From Rhodotorula mucilaginosa (taxonomy: Eukaryota; Basidiomycota; Microbotryomycetes; Sporidiobolales; Sporidiobolaceae), in contig CP137864.1 of the NCBI GenBank assembly GCA_034406715.1, positions 2,046,001 through 2,110,000 on the forward strand: a DNA stretch of 64,000 nucleotides, written 5' to 3'. The notes below the pieces were generated by a model. It was given only the letters and a program-made list of their open reading frames with translations, did not search any database and was not told where the DNA came from. The position numbers and the translations under genes were made by a program. Positions within the stretch are counted from its first letter, which is position 1. Every line of letters begins with the position of its first letter. Of the stretch, positions 21,047 to 31,585 are shown in pieces.

Positions 21047-24000
21047 TCACGCGCGCGACACGCGCATTTCTACGTTGATGCGGTGCTGGCGGTTCTTGAA
21101 ATGGATGGTGTAGCCTTCGAGCGTTTCACCCGGTCCGAGGTTGTACACCTGCGAAACGTCAAGAATTCGGTCAACCCAACTTTCCGAGCGGGCCGCAGTC
21201 TAGAATGTGGCGCAGCTCACCTTGCCAGGACAATCGAGACACCGAACTCGCCATTCCTGCGGCCTTGAGGGGTCGGGGCGCGGGCGCGGGACAAACTCGA
21301 AGCGCTCATCGACGTGCCTGGCCCGCAGATCCGCCGCCGCAGCGAGCATCCACGGTTCCGGTTCCTGCGAGGGATCGGATCACTTTAGAAGCGTATAACG
21401 CGTCAAGCTATGGAGATCCGAAGACTCACAGGTCCTCCGTAGAACCCGGATGGGCCCGCCGCCGCTTGAGACGTGCTCGGCTTTGGCGCGACCGACTGCG
21501 CGGGCGGCGTCGTAGCGGTGGTGGAACGTTGTCGAGTCACGGGTGGATATCCTTCGGGGTCATCGGAATCGAGATCCGAGTTGCCGGAATCAGATTGGAC
21601 GAACGGTCGATCGGGAGAACCGTACTGCGCGACGCGCTTCCTCTTGAGCGACGGCGCCGACGATTCGTCGTCGTCCGACTCCCCTTCGTGCGCCGACGAC
21701 ACCGGAGAAAGGGCTTGCGAGACCGGGGTGCCCCGACTGCTCGTACGGGTCGCCGGGTTCCCCTCGTTGGCCGAAGCAGCCTCGTTCGCGATCGCCCCAA
21801 CGCGGCCTGCTTCCCGTCCTCGTCCGCGACGCTGTTTCTTTGGAGGATGAAGTGCGACCAGCGCCTGATGAGGCTCGAATTCGCGAGTGTAGACGCATGG
21901 CCGGTTGCGCTTGTAGCGGTGGAAGTATTTGCCTGCGAGACGCTCAACACGTCAGGACGCCGGCGGTGCTTTATACGGTACGGAGCCCCCGGACTCACCA
22001 CACTCTCCACACAGACTGTCCTTGCCCGTCGGGCCTTTGCGACGTCCGACTGCGATGCTCCCGGGGCAACCGCTGCGGGGACACGCCGTCGCTGATCAGT
22101 CAAGGGCAACGCACACGCCAAGGTGCGGGAGACTCACCAATTTGCACAATACCACTGCCCGTCGATGATATGCTCGTGTAGACCGAGGGGAACCGGATCG
22201 ATCTTGGGCGGCGGCGGTCGCGGGGGCGGAGTCAGAACGTCCGCTGCAGAATCACCCTGGGCGAGGCCCTTGCGGTAGCGATTCGCGGCTGCCGTCGCAG
22301 CTAACCCTCCTGCATTCGTCGCCTTGTCCTTGGCCAGGACCAGCTTCAGGGGCGAGTTGGAGACCGTCTCGAGATTGGCAGGCTTGGGCGGATACGCCTT
22401 CGCCTCGAGGAGGAACGGCAGCGACAGTTCAGGCTGCGGACACGCCTTGTCGTGCCGTTCGTCGTACTGAACCGTGACGTATCCAGGCAACGGCCGAGGG
22501 AGCAGCGTGCGGTGCGTCCTGATCGGTTCCCGGTCCGGCAGAGTGACGCCTCGGCCCTTTGTCTGCCGACGCTTCCGGCGGATCTCGCGTTCGTGCTCGC
22601 GGTCGTGCCGCTCGACCTCCTCTGACACGAGCTGGTTGAGCGCCGGCGTAAAGTCGTCGGCCGTGTCGGTGCGGAACGGCTCTTGCAGGGGCGGCAGAAA
22701 GTCGCGTCGCAAGTCCTCGTCGGCGATGCCGCGTCCGGGTGCGTAGCCGAGGATGCAGAGTGATCGCGTGTAAAAGTCGATCTGCTCGCGGATCGAGTGG
22801 GAGATCGCGGTGCTGTGCGTCGGAAGGATCGTCAGCTGAAGTCCACCTGCTCGAACGGTCCGCGATTGGGAAAACTCACACAAACTCGCCGGACAGGCCC
22901 AGCTCGGCCGCAAACGCTTCAGCAAACGCTTCCGGGCTGTTGTTCGGGTCGCTAATGTCCCACTCGAACTGATCAACGAGCTGAATGGAGTCAAGGGTGA
23001 TGTCGAGCTGCAGGGGCTCCGGTGCATGAGCTTCGACCGCGCATGTGCGACGCGCCCAAAGCTTTCGAAAGGCGGAGCGTACCTTGATCACCAGTCGAAG
23101 CTCATCTGAGGGGTTGGAGAAGTCCTTCAGAGACAACAGATCGGCGGCTTCGGCGGCGCCATCCTCGCCATCATCAGACCCCTCTGTTGCCTCTGCACCG
23201 ATTTTCTCGCCCTCGCTCCCTGAGGCATTGACCTCCACCTCGGACCTCTTGGTTCTTCTACGCTTGGTCGCCCTTCCTTCGAGCCAGCGCCGACTCTCTT
23301 CACGGGCCGTAGTCAAGCGATCGGCGAGATGGTCGCTGTACGACGCGCCGAGCTGCGCTTCGGTGAGCTGCTTCTGCACGGCGTTGACGATCTCTCGCTC
23401 GAACGGTTCGCGCGGTAGTCGAAAGTCGGCACAGAGGTGGGAGGCGAAAATCTGAGGAGTGATGGCGGTTTCTGCAAGAGGGATGTCAGGCCGACACTTA
23501 TCGGAGACGGCGTACACGGGAAAAAGAGGCGAAACATACCGGCCAGGTTCCAAGTAAAGGTATCCCGTAGTTTGTACATTTCCCACTCGAGTTCGAGCCG
23601 TATCGGCACGAGGACCTCTTGAGTCTTTGAGATCGCGCGAGCGTAGGATTTCGACCTGCGAATCGTGCTTTTGGCGTCAGCGACTTGCACTTCCTTCAGA
23701 TACCGCAAAGCAGCTGTCCGTACAAGGGTACCGGTTTTCGGTACGGTCCTCGCGTCCCTCTCGCCTGCTCGGCTCGCCGGTCGGCCGGAAACTGGATGCG
23801 AGGCGGACCGCGATGCTGCGGATCTGTCGGATAGCCGAGCCAGTCTTGCTCGCGGGCGGCTTGATGGAACAGCGTCTGCATCGATACGCGCGAGTCGTAA
23901 TTTGCGGCGATGACCTCGTCTTCGTACGCCGCGTCGCGTTCCATCCACTGCTTGATCCGTCGTTGGTCCTTTTCCGAAATGGAAGGGAACTCCTCGCCCG

Positions 24001-24421
24001 GCTCGGTTTCTCGGATCACAGTCGTCGACTTGCGGAGCGGGACCTTCCATTCTGGTGCGCCCTTTTCGAGTTTGCCGCGTTCGATGACTGGTGCGGGTGG
24101 TGGACCGGTCGGTCGACGGGGAGGAGGAGGAGGAACAGCCGAAGGTGGAGCTGCCGCCGAGAATGGACGCAGGGCGTGCTGACTACGCTGCAGGAGAGCC
24201 TGCTGCTGCATCTGGCTGAGCTGCATTCCCTGCACTGCCGATGGAATGGTCGCCATAGGAAGGACGTTGGGGGCGGCGACGACGCCGTAAGCGGAGATGC
24301 TGGAACGACGGTTCGGGCCTGCGTCTGGCTGGCCGGGATACTGGCTGGCGAGGGCTTGATTCTGGACTTGCGGACTGCCCGTCGCGAACCCGTTCGGAGC
24401 TGCGGGCGTTGCGGTCGACAT
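21047..24421 (-). CDS. SNF5: SNF5/SFH1-type chromatin remodelling subunit with GATA-like zinc finger
   Basis: Core subunit of a SWI/SNF or RSC-type remodeller. ATG 24421 begins a Gln/Pro/Ala-rich N-terminus. The SNF5 domain has two repeats: LVIKVRSAF...LDITLDSIQLVDQFEWDIS and NSPEAFAEAFAAELGLSGEFV with AISHSIREQIDFYTRSLCIL. After a linker comes a zinc finger spliced over introns, WYCANCGCPGSIAVG ... DSLCGECGKYFHRYKRNR, pattern C-x2-C-x20-C-x2-C, GATA-like. A Ser-rich region and a last conserved block (VRCLDCPGKVYNLGPGETLE, then IHFKNRQHRINV) end at TGA 21047-21049. At least seven exons. Single SNF5 homologues with this finger occur in basidiomycetes, so SNF5 versus SFH1 cannot be decided here. 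Confidence 0.92.
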
Positions 24422-25175
24422 AACCTGGCTGACGCCTCCTCAAGGCGGTCACTCCTCTTGTTTCGCGCGGCTGGACACGACGAGGCCGGCAAGTCCAGGC
24501 GGGGTTGGGTGTGCTCGTTCACCGAAAGCGTCGCGCTGGTCGGCGGCAGTGATCGGTTTGGCGGTGTCACTAAAGTTAGTGACCAAGATCTGGGCCGGAG
24601 AGAGGTGGAGCCGAACGACGCCAAACAAGGGCTCGAAGCGGCGAACCTAGAGTCGAAAGCGGCGTAGGCAGTCCCACTGGGCTCCGAGCGACGCAGAGAC
24701 GCGCCAACACAGTCGTATGGGCTTGTAAGAGCGTTCTGCCGTGCGCGTCTTGTTGAGGCAGACTCGACGGCCGACCACGCCGACTCCATTGCGAGACGAC
24801 GGCTTCTTTTTCCCCAGAAGGTGAGCTTTCAACGCACGGACACACGAAGAATACAGCGATAGACTACGCGCAAACGATGCAGCACCTCCGGTCGGAGACT
24901 GTTGCTCCCGATGAGGCAAAACCTAACAATTCTTCCTCAGCTCTCTTTCGGTAAGCCAGTACCCTCCGGATCGGTATGACTTCCGGTTACTTGGTAAGGG
25001 TTGCGAATGCATGTCAAGAAGAGACGGAAGAGAGCATCAAGGGGGGTATCACTAGAGTCAATGCGAGGGAGGGATCAAACCATGCGGCGGGGGTATACAG
25101 ATTCAACAGTCGAAGTCGAGGGGTCGTCCAGCTCGTCCTCTTGGAGTTGTACAGTATAGAGAGAAAGAGTAGTGT
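24422..25175. other. Intergenic upstream of SNF5 / downstream of GT49 gene
   Basis: About 750 bp. Promoter side of SNF5 and 3' flank of the glycosyltransferase gene. No conserved coding frame was found. Confidence 0.5.
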
Positions 25176-27361
25176 CTATTTCGGTTGGGCGACCGAGGCG
25201 GCGGTGGAGCCGGGCAGGACAATGTCGCCTCCGGCGGCGGCGATGAAACGAGCCGCGGTCGTCGCAAAGCCCTTGATCTTTTTGCACTCGATGGCGAGGT
25301 TCTGCGCAGGTACAAAGGAGCGTGAGTTCTGGACTACCCAGAGGAGTAAGGTGCGCGCCGCTCCAGCACGAGACGTCGGGCAGAGCAGCGCACTCCTCTC
25401 ATGCAGGCAACGACCCGAACTCACCTTGGCTCGCGGGCTTTCGATCTGATCCAAGAACGAGTTCAGGTACCGGAAGCACAGTTCTTCGCGGAAGTCGGTG
25501 TACAACTTGCGGTTGTACTTCCGCTCGTGTTTGCGCGCCTTTTCGGCGTAGGCGTGCGATTGGTGGATCAGGAAATCGTCGGGCAGGACGTAGAACGAGA
25601 CGCCCGAGAGGTACAGTTCGAAGAGGCAGGCGGCTTTGTTGCCGCCGTAGCCGATGAACCGCTCGTCGCACCTGAAGTAGGTGGATGCGTGAGTACGAAT
25701 TCCGGACGAATGGTAAACCAGAGAGGATAACGCACCACGGCGAGCCTTCCTTCTTGTAGATCACGTAGGGCTCGTACGAATGCGTGTACCCCTGCACTCG
25801 ATACACCTCTCCAGGCGCTGCGTCGTAGTACCGGGTGTAGTTGGTACTGCCGTGACCGGGCGCCCACGACTTGTGGAACATGCCGATCTTGTCGTTCTTG
25901 ACGAGCTCGACAAGCTCCTGCAAGACACCGCCACATGAATCGTCAGCATGCTCGAGTCTTTGCGCATCTGTACCTGTATCAGGGAAAGCGTTTCTGCTCG
26001 CCGTACCTCTTTGGACGAGGGAAACGTGCTCGGGTCGACGCCATCGCTCTGCTTGTGAAACTCGAAAGCCGGAACGACGAACGCCGCGAGTCCGCCCCGG
26101 AGCCGCTGCATGATCTCGGGCGACTCGAGCATGCGTGACCGAAAGTCGGTGCAGAGCCAGAAATCAACGTCGAGCATCATGATGTACTGCGACGAGGATT
26201 ACGAGGAGTTGTCGAGGTCAGCGCTCAGGCTTTTTGTGCGCGAGCCGTGACCATATAGCCCTCGTTTGAGCGACGCACCTCGGTCCGGGCAAAGAACTTG
26301 GCCACGTTTCGCCACATGTTGAACTGCCGATCGAACGAGTCGTACACGAGATGCACGTCGACATACTTGCGCATGACGGTCGAGCCGGTGTACAGCTTGT
26401 CGAGCGCGCGGAGCATCTCGTCTTCCGCTTTGCCGCGAGTGAGGTGCACCGTTGCCGAGACGGGGCCTGCATGTGTGGGGAAACAGGTCAGCGGTCGCTT
26501 CGACTACCACTCGAGGGGACGCCAAAATGCAAAAGACGCACCCTGATACCGCTCGACGAGCCGTTCAAACACCGTGAACCGGTTGCTCGTCACGAGGGTC
26601 GTGATGGTGATGTCCTCGGTGTTGAAGTCTGGCCGATCCGGCTCGGTCGCGCGGTAATAATATGGGATGACCTTGCTCGGTTGCAGGCTCGACCCGAACG
26701 AGAGGCTGAGCAGCTCGTCCTCGCTCGTCGTCTTGACCCCGCGCGGGTTGTTCCCGTACAGTGTGAGCGTCCGTTCCGGCGAGGTGGGACCCGAGTGGGC
26801 CAAATCGGTCGAAGGATGGTGCCACACGACTTGATCCTGGTCCCAGTCGACGCCGTCGAACCCGTTCACGCGCGTCCGGACGAGCTCCCTCCCGTCGAGG
26901 AGCTTTTCCGGAGGGTGGTACACGCCCGGTTTCGCCTTCTTTGCGCCCTTCTTGTCTGCCGACTCGGCGGCAGCCCAGACTGGATCCCGCGAGTCCTCGC
27001 TCCGGATGTCGGCTGCTCGAACTCCGGCCGTCTCGAGCGCGGCGTGCCGGTTCTTGGAGCTCGTCGTCGTGCTCGTCGCGCCTTCCACTGTTGATGCGCC
27101 GCCTCTTGCGCTCGCCACGTTGGCCTCGTGCAAGATTGCGCGCGGTGCTGGCTGTGGTTGTTGTTCTTGTCGAGCCAGGCTACTGCTGCTCGGCCCTGAG
27201 ACGTAGGAGACGGCGGGTGCAACGACGAGGTGGTAGGCTGTGTACACGATCGCGGCGAGTATGTAGAGCGAGACGCCGAACCGAGCGAGTCGTCCGAGGT
27301 TTGAAGGCGGCTTCGGTCCGGCCGCTGCTCCTGCTGCCGCCAGTCCGGACTTGACCATCAT
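25176..27361 (-). CDS. GT49-family (LARGE/B4GAT1-like) glycosyltransferase, type II membrane protein
   Basis: Golgi-type transferase of the Glyco_transf_49 family, whose animal members add glucuronic acid or xylose; donor and acceptor here are unknown. ATG 27361 gives a short cytosolic start, a membrane anchor at about residues 30-55 (FGVSLYILAAIVYTAYHLVV) and a Ser/Ala-rich stem. Catalytic core: EDITITTLVTSNRFTVFERL, then VSATVHL, then the metal-binding DxD in YIMMLDVDFWLCTDF, followed by AFVVPAFEF, GEVYRVQGYTHSYEPYVIYK and DERFIGYGGNKAACLFELYL, with FLIHQSHAY near the end. These blocks match the family order. About six exons; stop TAG at 25176-25178. Divergent with the ABC gene over about 600 bp. 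Confidence 0.9.
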
Positions 27362-27967
27362 CCCTCCGTGCCACTGAAGCGTCTCGCTCCACGGAAGGAG
27401 GCCTCGCGAGTGCGAGTGTCGAGGTTGAGGCCCTCGTCGAGTGAAAGGAAAAGCGAAAAAGGGGAGCGTGCACGCCTAGCTCGTCGCGGTCCGCTCTTTC
27501 CCTGTTGCAGTGGCGAGACCTTTCCTTCCTCGGCTTGTGAGTCTAGGGCCGGCAGTCGCAAAGAGGACGAAGTTCGCTCTCGGTGCGTGATGCTTTGGCG
27601 CGTGATTGGCGCGGCGCGAGAGAGGATCGGCGAGGCTCATTTAACGGTTGTAATGATCTGTAATTGCAGTTTGTAACTGCATAGACTCGCCCCTGTTTTG
27701 GCTCGCCCGTTTTTCCCGGCCGAGTGAGGTTGCTCATCTCTCTCCGTCCATAACACCCGCCCGAAAGCGGACCCGGCAACGCGCAAGGGGAGGGAGTCGC
27801 TTCGCCGGCAGGTCCGTCTCGAAGGGAGCGAAAAGGGGCTTCGCTGCGTCGAACGCTTTATGTCAGGAGTTGGACTTGAACTCGTTCCTTCGGTGAGCCC
27901 TCACCGCTATGCGAGCGCTGATTCGTCAAAGTCCGCTGACATGGAGCACACAGGTCTCTCTAAAAGG
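27362..27967. other. Divergent promoter region, GT49 / ABC ATPase
   Basis: About 600 bp shared upstream region. It contains a lower-GC patch (about 27635-27690) and, at 27861-27941, a compact set of inverted repeats described separately. An in-frame ATG at 27860 could extend the ABC protein by 36 residues. Confidence 0.5.
27861..27941 (-). other. tRNA-like structured segment (relic or chance)
   Basis: On the minus strand the 81-nt segment begins TGTCAG and ends CTGACA, a perfect 6-bp closing stem. Inside are three more perfect hairpins: CGCT/AGCG, GGTGAG/CTCACC and GAGTT/AACTC with a 7-nt loop. A GTTCAAGTC string fits the tRNA B-box consensus, and the 3' end resembles tRNA-Leu (CTCCTGACA). 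However, no A-box is present and the D-arm cannot be folded. It overlaps the possible N-terminal extension of the ABC gene. It may be a decayed class II tRNA or a coincidence. Confidence 0.25.
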
Positions 27968-30019
27968 ATGCTACGCTCATTGGTTCGAGCGCCGGCGGGA
28001 CGACACCGACTCGCATCGTCGCGATCGTTTTGCTTTTCCGTCTCGAGGTGGCACTCTCCGACCGGCCCTGCCTCCGTTCCGCCCATCTTTCGAGCGCGAG
28101 GAACTTCGGTCTACCCGTTCGGCGTCCCTTCCAACGATCCCGAGCACGCGCTGCTCCGAAATCTGGATTGGACCGTCGCAGATGCCGATTGCTGGGCCGT
28201 CCTCGCGCCCTCGTCCTCGTCAGCTACGCGCGCAGCGCTCCTCGCCACCCTGAGGCATCAAGTGCGCTTCGACCCGCTCGGTTCTGCAGGTCACCCGATC
28301 CTCCAAGTCTTGCCGCCGGTCGAGCGCGCGCCGGAAGAAGGCGGACCTCGAGATCGCACCGTCGACGACATCCTCAAGCTCGTCGGTTTCAAAACTCGAC
28401 TCGGCCGCAGCGGCGAGTTTGACGACTACACGGCCCGATACTACTCTATACGAGACGAAGACAAGGTCACGGTCCGACAACACCTCGAGGAGGCGACGGG
28501 CGCCACGAGCGAGGCGATCGAGCAGCGGGCGAGCCAACTCGAGATGACCCCATTCCTCGACTTGCCCCTGATCACGCTCAGTAATGGCCAGACTCGGCGT
28601 GCACGGATCCTGCGAGCATTGCTGGCCGAGCCCGAATTGCTCATCCTGGAAGAACCGTTCAGTACGTCGTCAAGAAAAATCCGGTGAGGTGCATTTTATG
28701 GCCGAGACTGACTGTCTCTTGCCGACGCAGCTGGTCTGGACCCATCCTCGCGCCGACTCTTGTCTTCGCTCCTCACCTCGCTCCACGCCGCTCGATCACC
28801 TCGTATCCTCCTCATCCTCCGACCGCAGGACGAGCTCCCCCCCTTTGTGACCCATCTCGCGCTCACCGACGTCGACGTCGACCGATCGCACAACCGCCTC
28901 CTCCTCGGTCCCAAAGACGAGATCCTCGCTACGTCGGAAGCGCAGACGCTCCTCGAAGCGGGCGAGGCAGAACGGTCCGCCCTCGAAGAGAAACGGCTCG
29001 AGCGGCGGCAGCGCGCGATCCGGCGCGAGGAGGAGGAAGCCAGTGCCCAGGCTGCGGCCGCAGGGCCGCGAAAGGCGCTGATCGAGTTAAAAGGGGTGAA
29101 CGTCTCGTATGGACGGCCGAGTGAAGGGCAAGAAGAAAGGAAGGTGTTGAAAGAGGTGGATTGGACGGTCAAGGAGGGCGAACGGTGGCTCCTCGCGGGT
29201 CATAATGGTAAGTGCGCCCTTCGAAAAAGTCTCTATCACACTGACAGCGTCTCGGACATTGGTGACAGGCTCCGGTAAAAGTACCCTCCTCGCGATCATC
29301 TTGGGAGACCACCCGCGGTCCTTCACCGAGGACGTCTCGTTGTTTGGTAAATCGCGCGACAAGCAAGCCACCGCCACTCGTGAGTGACTGCCTGCCCTCC
29401 ACACCTCGTCCTTCTCAGGGGAAGAGCGAGTGCTGACTTGGAGAGGAGCGGCAGTTCAACAAGAGATTGGTCACGTCTCCCCCGAGATCTTTAACGCTTT
29501 CCCGCGGCGCTACGGCCCTGATGCTTTGACAGCTTACGAGGTGAGCTAAACTCTACCCTGAGCATTCTTTGCAGCTACTGGGTCCAAAAGAGGACAACAC
29601 GCGAGCTGACGACGACGCGGGGGCGTCCGTAGGCCATCGTGACCGGCTTCGAGTCGGTCTTTTCGTATAGGAGGCCATCGGCCGCCCAAGCCGAGACGAT
29701 CTCGAACCTCCTCGCGCGACTCGACCATCCTCGCCTGACCCCTTCGCTCCTCGAACAACCGTTCGCGGCCCTCTCGGCAGGGGACCAAGCCCTGATCCTC
29801 CTCCTCCGCGCGCTCGTAAAACGCCCGCCGTTGCTCGTCCTCGACGAACCCTTCTCGGGCATGGACCACGAGACGGTCGGGAAAGTGCACCGGTTCTTGA
29901 ATGAGGAGTTGGAGCCGGAACAGGCGTTGGTGTTGATCACGCATTATGAGCAAGAGATCCCGGACGGTGTGGGGAGGGTGTTGAGGTTGGAGAATGGCTC
30001 CGTCGTAGAGCGCACATAG
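27968..30019 (+). CDS. Soluble twin-NBD ABC ATPase, probably mitochondrial (YDR061W/ModF-like)
   Basis: Two nucleotide-binding domains without membrane segments, like yeast YDR061W. Start at ATG 27968 (MLRSLVRAPAGRHRLASSRS), a basic, Ser/Arg-rich presequence fitting mitochondrial import; ATG 27860 is an alternative. NBD1: the Walker A position reads VLAPSSSSATRAALL and lacks the lysine, while the signature LSNGQTRRARIL and Walker B LLILEEPF with catalytic Glu are kept. NBD2: Walker A GHNGSGKST (split by an intron), LSAGDQ signature, Walker B LLVLDEPFSGMD and switch His in LITHYEQ. So ATP binding by site 1 is probably degenerate. About five exons; stop TAG 30017-30019. Cargo or function unknown. 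Confidence 0.88.
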
Positions 30020-30215
30020 AATGGACTGCAAAATCGCGTATTGGCTCACTCCGCCCGTTGACCTCGAAAAGAGCGAAGAGAGAGTACAGGGTAAAAATCG
30101 CCGCACACATGAAGGCGCTGGGTATTACAGCGAACCGGCTCTCTGCCTCGCCCAAATTCGAGCACGACCCGGCTGAGCTGAGGATGGCGAGGATACCTCC
30201 ACCAACGCCGACGCC

Positions 30216-31309
30216 CTACGGACCCATCTTGGCGCCTCCTCTCGGTGCTCCCCGACCGGGTCCACCACCACCACGTCCGCCCCGGCCTGGAGGTCCGCCT
30301 CGTCCTGTTTTGGTTTCGGGAAAGTAGTCGGGTTCGGTATCAAACATGTGCGCGCAGCGCGCGATGTCGATGAGAAACCAGTCGTACGGGCGATGAAGGG
30401 AGGTGAGTCGGTGAGAGGAGTGAGAGCAGGGGCGAGGAGAAGGGTCGTTCATCGAGTCAGCTCATCTGCGTGCGACCTCCGAACTTGCATATGATAGGAG
30501 GAAAGAAAGAAACGAGACCGGGCGGCGTACCTCCTCGACCACCTCCTCGTCCATACTGTCCGTTTCCTCCTCCTCCTCCACCTGCTGATCGTGAACCGCC
30601 CCGACCGACTCCGCGCCTCCGGTTCTCCTCTTCCTGCTCCTTGACCTGATCCACGAGCTATTCGTGTAAAGGCAACGGAAGTAAAGTGTGGTTTCAGTAT
30701 GGACAAGCTTTTTGTCGTTTTGTTTGGAAGAGCAAAGACGACAGGGAGGACTGACCGATTCGGCGACTCGGATGTATTTGATCTGCGCGGGTGGTTGAAG
30801 TGAAAGCTGTGTGTGTGAGTATATCTCTGACTTACTCGCTTCCTTCCCAACCTCAAGGGTGCCAGAAGAAGCAAACGTTCGACGACGAGAGGGGCGACTG
30901 ACGTTGTTCCCTCGAATGTAGGCCTCTGGGAGTTTCCAGAATCGCTCGCCGTCCTGTCCGAGGGAGAGAGACGTAGATGGTCAGCTTACGCTCACCCCTT
31001 GGAATAGCAAGCGAGCGGGGGGACTGACTGCACTGGTTTGGTACACTTCCTTGATGGTCAAGTTCATAAAGTTGTCGCACGCCGTCAGGTGCCCATTGAG
31101 CGTCTCGCCATTCTTGAGCTCGACCAGCTGTTCGGGACACCCGTGTCGCTGTCGTCAGTTCGTCTGGTGGGGCGAGAGGGGGAGGAGCGGCAGAGTGACT
31201 GACCATGGGCTTGTTCTGCGCCGCGTGTAGGAGCGCGAGGGGAAGCTGGACGGGGGCGGAGAGTCAGCGACAGGGAGACGTTGTTTTCAAGCCTGGTCTA
31301 GCTCACCAT
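30216..31309 (-). CDS. LSM4: LSM4, U6 snRNP / mRNA decay Sm-like protein
   Basis: Subunit of LSm2-8 (U6 snRNA, nucleus) and LSm1-7 (mRNA decapping, P-bodies). Sm1 motif: [20 protein letters not shown] and NLTIKEV; Sm2: AYIRGNNIKYIRV. The tail is Gly/Arg-rich (RGG repeats) and continues over a ~220-nt intron into a final exon ending GGAKMGP at TAG 30216-30218; such tails drive P-body assembly in yeast. The first coding exon is only the ATG at 31309-31307, directly followed by GTGAGC; intron 1 is 31246-31306 and exon 2 (31204-31245) codes [14 protein letters not shown]. Seven coding exons in total. About 143 residues. Runs in the same direction as HUB1, 276 bp downstream of its stop. Confidence 0.95.
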
Positions 31310-31585
31310 GTTTGTTGAACGACGGCGAACTGGAGAGAAGAGAGGACTCGAGTCGGCCGAATCGACGGACGACGAGGAGCGACGACGACGAAATATCGCT
31401 CTCTCTCTCTCTTCTTTCGAGTCAGCTGGTACACGGGTGAAAAATGCCAAAAAGTTTATAATGCGAGTGGAAGGTGACCAAGTGGAAAACTACAACAGGG
31501 GTGATGAACCGGAAGGAGACCCTGATGGGGACGGTGCTCCGTTTCGGAATGAGGAGGGCGCCGAAGAGTGCAGGCAAGAGTCGTT

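Noticed and set aside
21205-22095. 296-codon plus-strand frame opposite SNF5
   Set aside because: Arg-rich, no domain; the minus-strand exons are conserved here.
23627-24667. 346-codon plus-strand frame opposite the SNF5 N-terminus
   Set aside because: Antisense shadow of a low-complexity region; the start is not supported.
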